From positions 165,862-229,861 of the forward strand of contig BCLD01000015.1 in assembly GCA_001600875.1 (NCBI GenBank): a DNA stretch of 64,000 nucleotides, written 5' to 3'. Each line of letters opens with the position of its first letter. Positions within the stretch are counted from its first letter, which is position 1. The position numbers and the translations under genes are program-made. Positions 62,764 to 64,000 of the stretch are shown one piece after another. This DNA comes from Solicoccozyma terricola (taxonomy: Eukaryota > Basidiomycota > Tremellomycetes > Filobasidiales > Piskurozymaceae). Below the pieces are notes generated by a model. It was not told the origin of the DNA, searched no databases, and was given only the letters and a program-made list of their open reading frames with translations.

Positions 62764-64000
62764 TCAATCGTCTTGGGCAATGGCGCCGTAACCACCGTGA
62801 CCACCACGAGGTTCAGTCCAGAATTCAGAGATGACGACCTGGTAGTGAATTTCTAGTCAGCGTGGAATGAACGTCGTGGGATGGAACCAACACTCACAGA
62901 ATCGCCCTCGGTGTGGGAGTGAGCGATGAGGAGGTACATTGAGAATACGATCTTCGCGAACTGGGTTTGACCTCTCTTCTGTTCAGCAAACCACAGCAGA
63001 CGGAAGTCTGAAGGCGGCGTCACCTAATACTCACAACATCAAGAATACCGTAAACAATAACCTCGGCATTTGGTGAGATCCTCCCTTTGCCTGCGGTCAG
63101 CCCGAATACAATGGGATACCCCGTCCAAATGAGCACAGTTATCGCCATAGTAACATTGAACACCTTCTGAACGTTCGAAGATTGAAGCTTCGCGGCTGAC
63201 CTTCCGGGGACTACGAGAGTGTATAGCACGTACAAGAAGAAGATGTCAGAGATGGCGAAGAAGAACCAACGTGCAATTTCGGTTGAGCGGGAAAGACCGG
63301 CGATGAGACCGGTTACGATCATCATTTCGTCTGCGATCATTAGACTGAGGGTAGTGACCAGAGGAAGACCAGCAAGGAGGGCGAGTTCTACCGGGGAACG
63401 AGAGTTTAAGCGAACGTCAGGCGAAAAGGCCACTGCACGAGAAAATAAGGGATAGAGGCGTACCGAGTAATAACAATGGAGTCGTAATCGCCCAATCAAT
63501 GTACCTAGCATAAAACACTTGTCGGAACTCCCTGACCTCCCCATGTTTCCCGCTTCCATGTCTGTAACTAGGAACGGCAGCAGCACCGAGGTCGAAAGAC
63601 ATTGCCAAGTATGAGACAAAAGCAGTGGCGAGAATGACGAGGGTTATATTGTGGAAGAGACGGAGTTTGTGTTCGACACGTTTGGACATGAAGAAGACTG
63701 CGATCGTTGAGAGCTGGTGGACGCACACCAGTAGGTGCATGTGTAGTACATGTTTCGAAGGATTGAGAAGAGAGGGAAAGGTAGCAGGTGGACACGGGGC
63801 GGGCCAGAGTTTTGTAAGAAAAGGTTGGGTCAGATCGACGACCGTGGAGGCTTATACTCACGGCGAATAGGACAGTAACTACTACCAAAGCGGTGTGACC
63901 AGCCTTCGTGATGTGCTCGATATGCCAATCATGCTGTCAAATACCCCAGACGTCCGAGGCACGACATGTCAGTCCCCATCGGAACGAATCAAAATTACTC
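62764..64000 (-). CDS. Type I (microbial) opsin, partial at the right edge
   Basis: Visible exons are 63862-63933, 63464-63713, 63035-63387, 62898-62960 and 62764-62838; at least one 5' exon lies beyond base 64000. Seven-helix landmarks are HKLRLFHNITLVILATAFVSYLAMSF (B), RYIDWAITTPLLLLELALLAG (C), MIADEMMIVTGLIAGL (D), WFFFAISDIFFLYVLY (E), VFNVTMAITVLIWTGYPIVFGL (F) and EVIVYGILDVFAKIVFSMYLL (G). By alignment with bacteriorhodopsin, the proton acceptor is Asp (D85 site), the donor position is Glu (D96 site), and the retinal lysine is in DVFAK. An outward proton pump or slow photosensor of the fungal NOP-1/CarO group is inferred. The lysine is placed correctly only if the second of two CAG acceptors (after 62961) is used. 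The C-tail is Gly/His-rich. Confidence 0.9.

Noticed and set aside
62961..62978. Opsin exon starting KRGQTQ at the first CAG acceptor
   Set aside because: As the main form it would misplace the retinal lysine; the downstream CAG gives the conserved LDVxxK spacing. Kept only as a possible isoform.

Overview
The window looks like nuclear DNA of a basidiomycete yeast, most likely a tremellomycete (Cryptococcus/Kwoniella/Tremella relatives). This rests on three things seen in the sequence. Genes are dense on both strands and cut by many short introns (about 50-70 nt, GTRNGT donors, YAG acceptors). A CPL1-like cysteine-rich domain, a basidiomycete signature, is present. So is a set of conserved fungal single-copy genes. 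I saw no tRNA, rRNA, transposon or CRISPR array. Gene models below were assembled by eye from exons, so family calls are firmer than every splice site.

Layout: 1-1081 is the 3' part of a secreted cysteine-rich CPL1-like protein. A minus-strand block follows: FAHD1-like acylpyruvase (1404-2446), an ABC-F ATPase (2704-5871), class I DAHP synthase (6162-8338), a 4-aminobutyrate-type class III aminotransferase (8596-10557) and a membrane-anchored GH9 endoglucanase (10842-13534). A plus-strand orphan (14289-15208) converges on the U3/nucleolar factor BFR2/AATF (15875-17874), which is divergent from Golgi tether COG8 (18170-20973). Next come an orphan repeat-bearing protein (22151-24417), polarity marker RAX2 with a C-terminal SH3 domain (25044-29789) and an MCT-like MFS transporter (30713-32717), which is divergent from LSM5 (32889-33438).

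From 33656 the order is ribosome-biogenesis factor NOP4/RBM28 (to 37199), cullin-type APC2 (37372-40934), two adjacent plus-strand orphan membrane proteins (41468-43680 and 44052-47157), the endosome/Golgi HEAT scaffold MON2 (47290-53497), UTP14 (54209-57577), a VAMP7-like R-SNARE (58236-59905), a DHA2-type MFS transporter (60791-62408) and a type I opsin that runs off the right edge (62764-64000).

Themes: ribosome assembly and RNA (BFR2, NOP4, UTP14, LSM5, possibly ABC-F), membrane traffic and polarity (COG8, MON2, VAMP7-like, RAX2), amino-acid metabolism (DAHP synthase, aminotransferase, FAHD1-like), transport and surface proteins. These are ordinary eukaryotic neighbours, not an operon. 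The most unusual features are the adjacent orphan membrane-protein pair, catalytic motifs carried on 20- and 27-nt microexons, an opsin whose retinal lysine depends on which of two acceptors is used, RAX2 fused to SH3, and recurrent 13-18-nt G/C homopolymers outside coding sequence.
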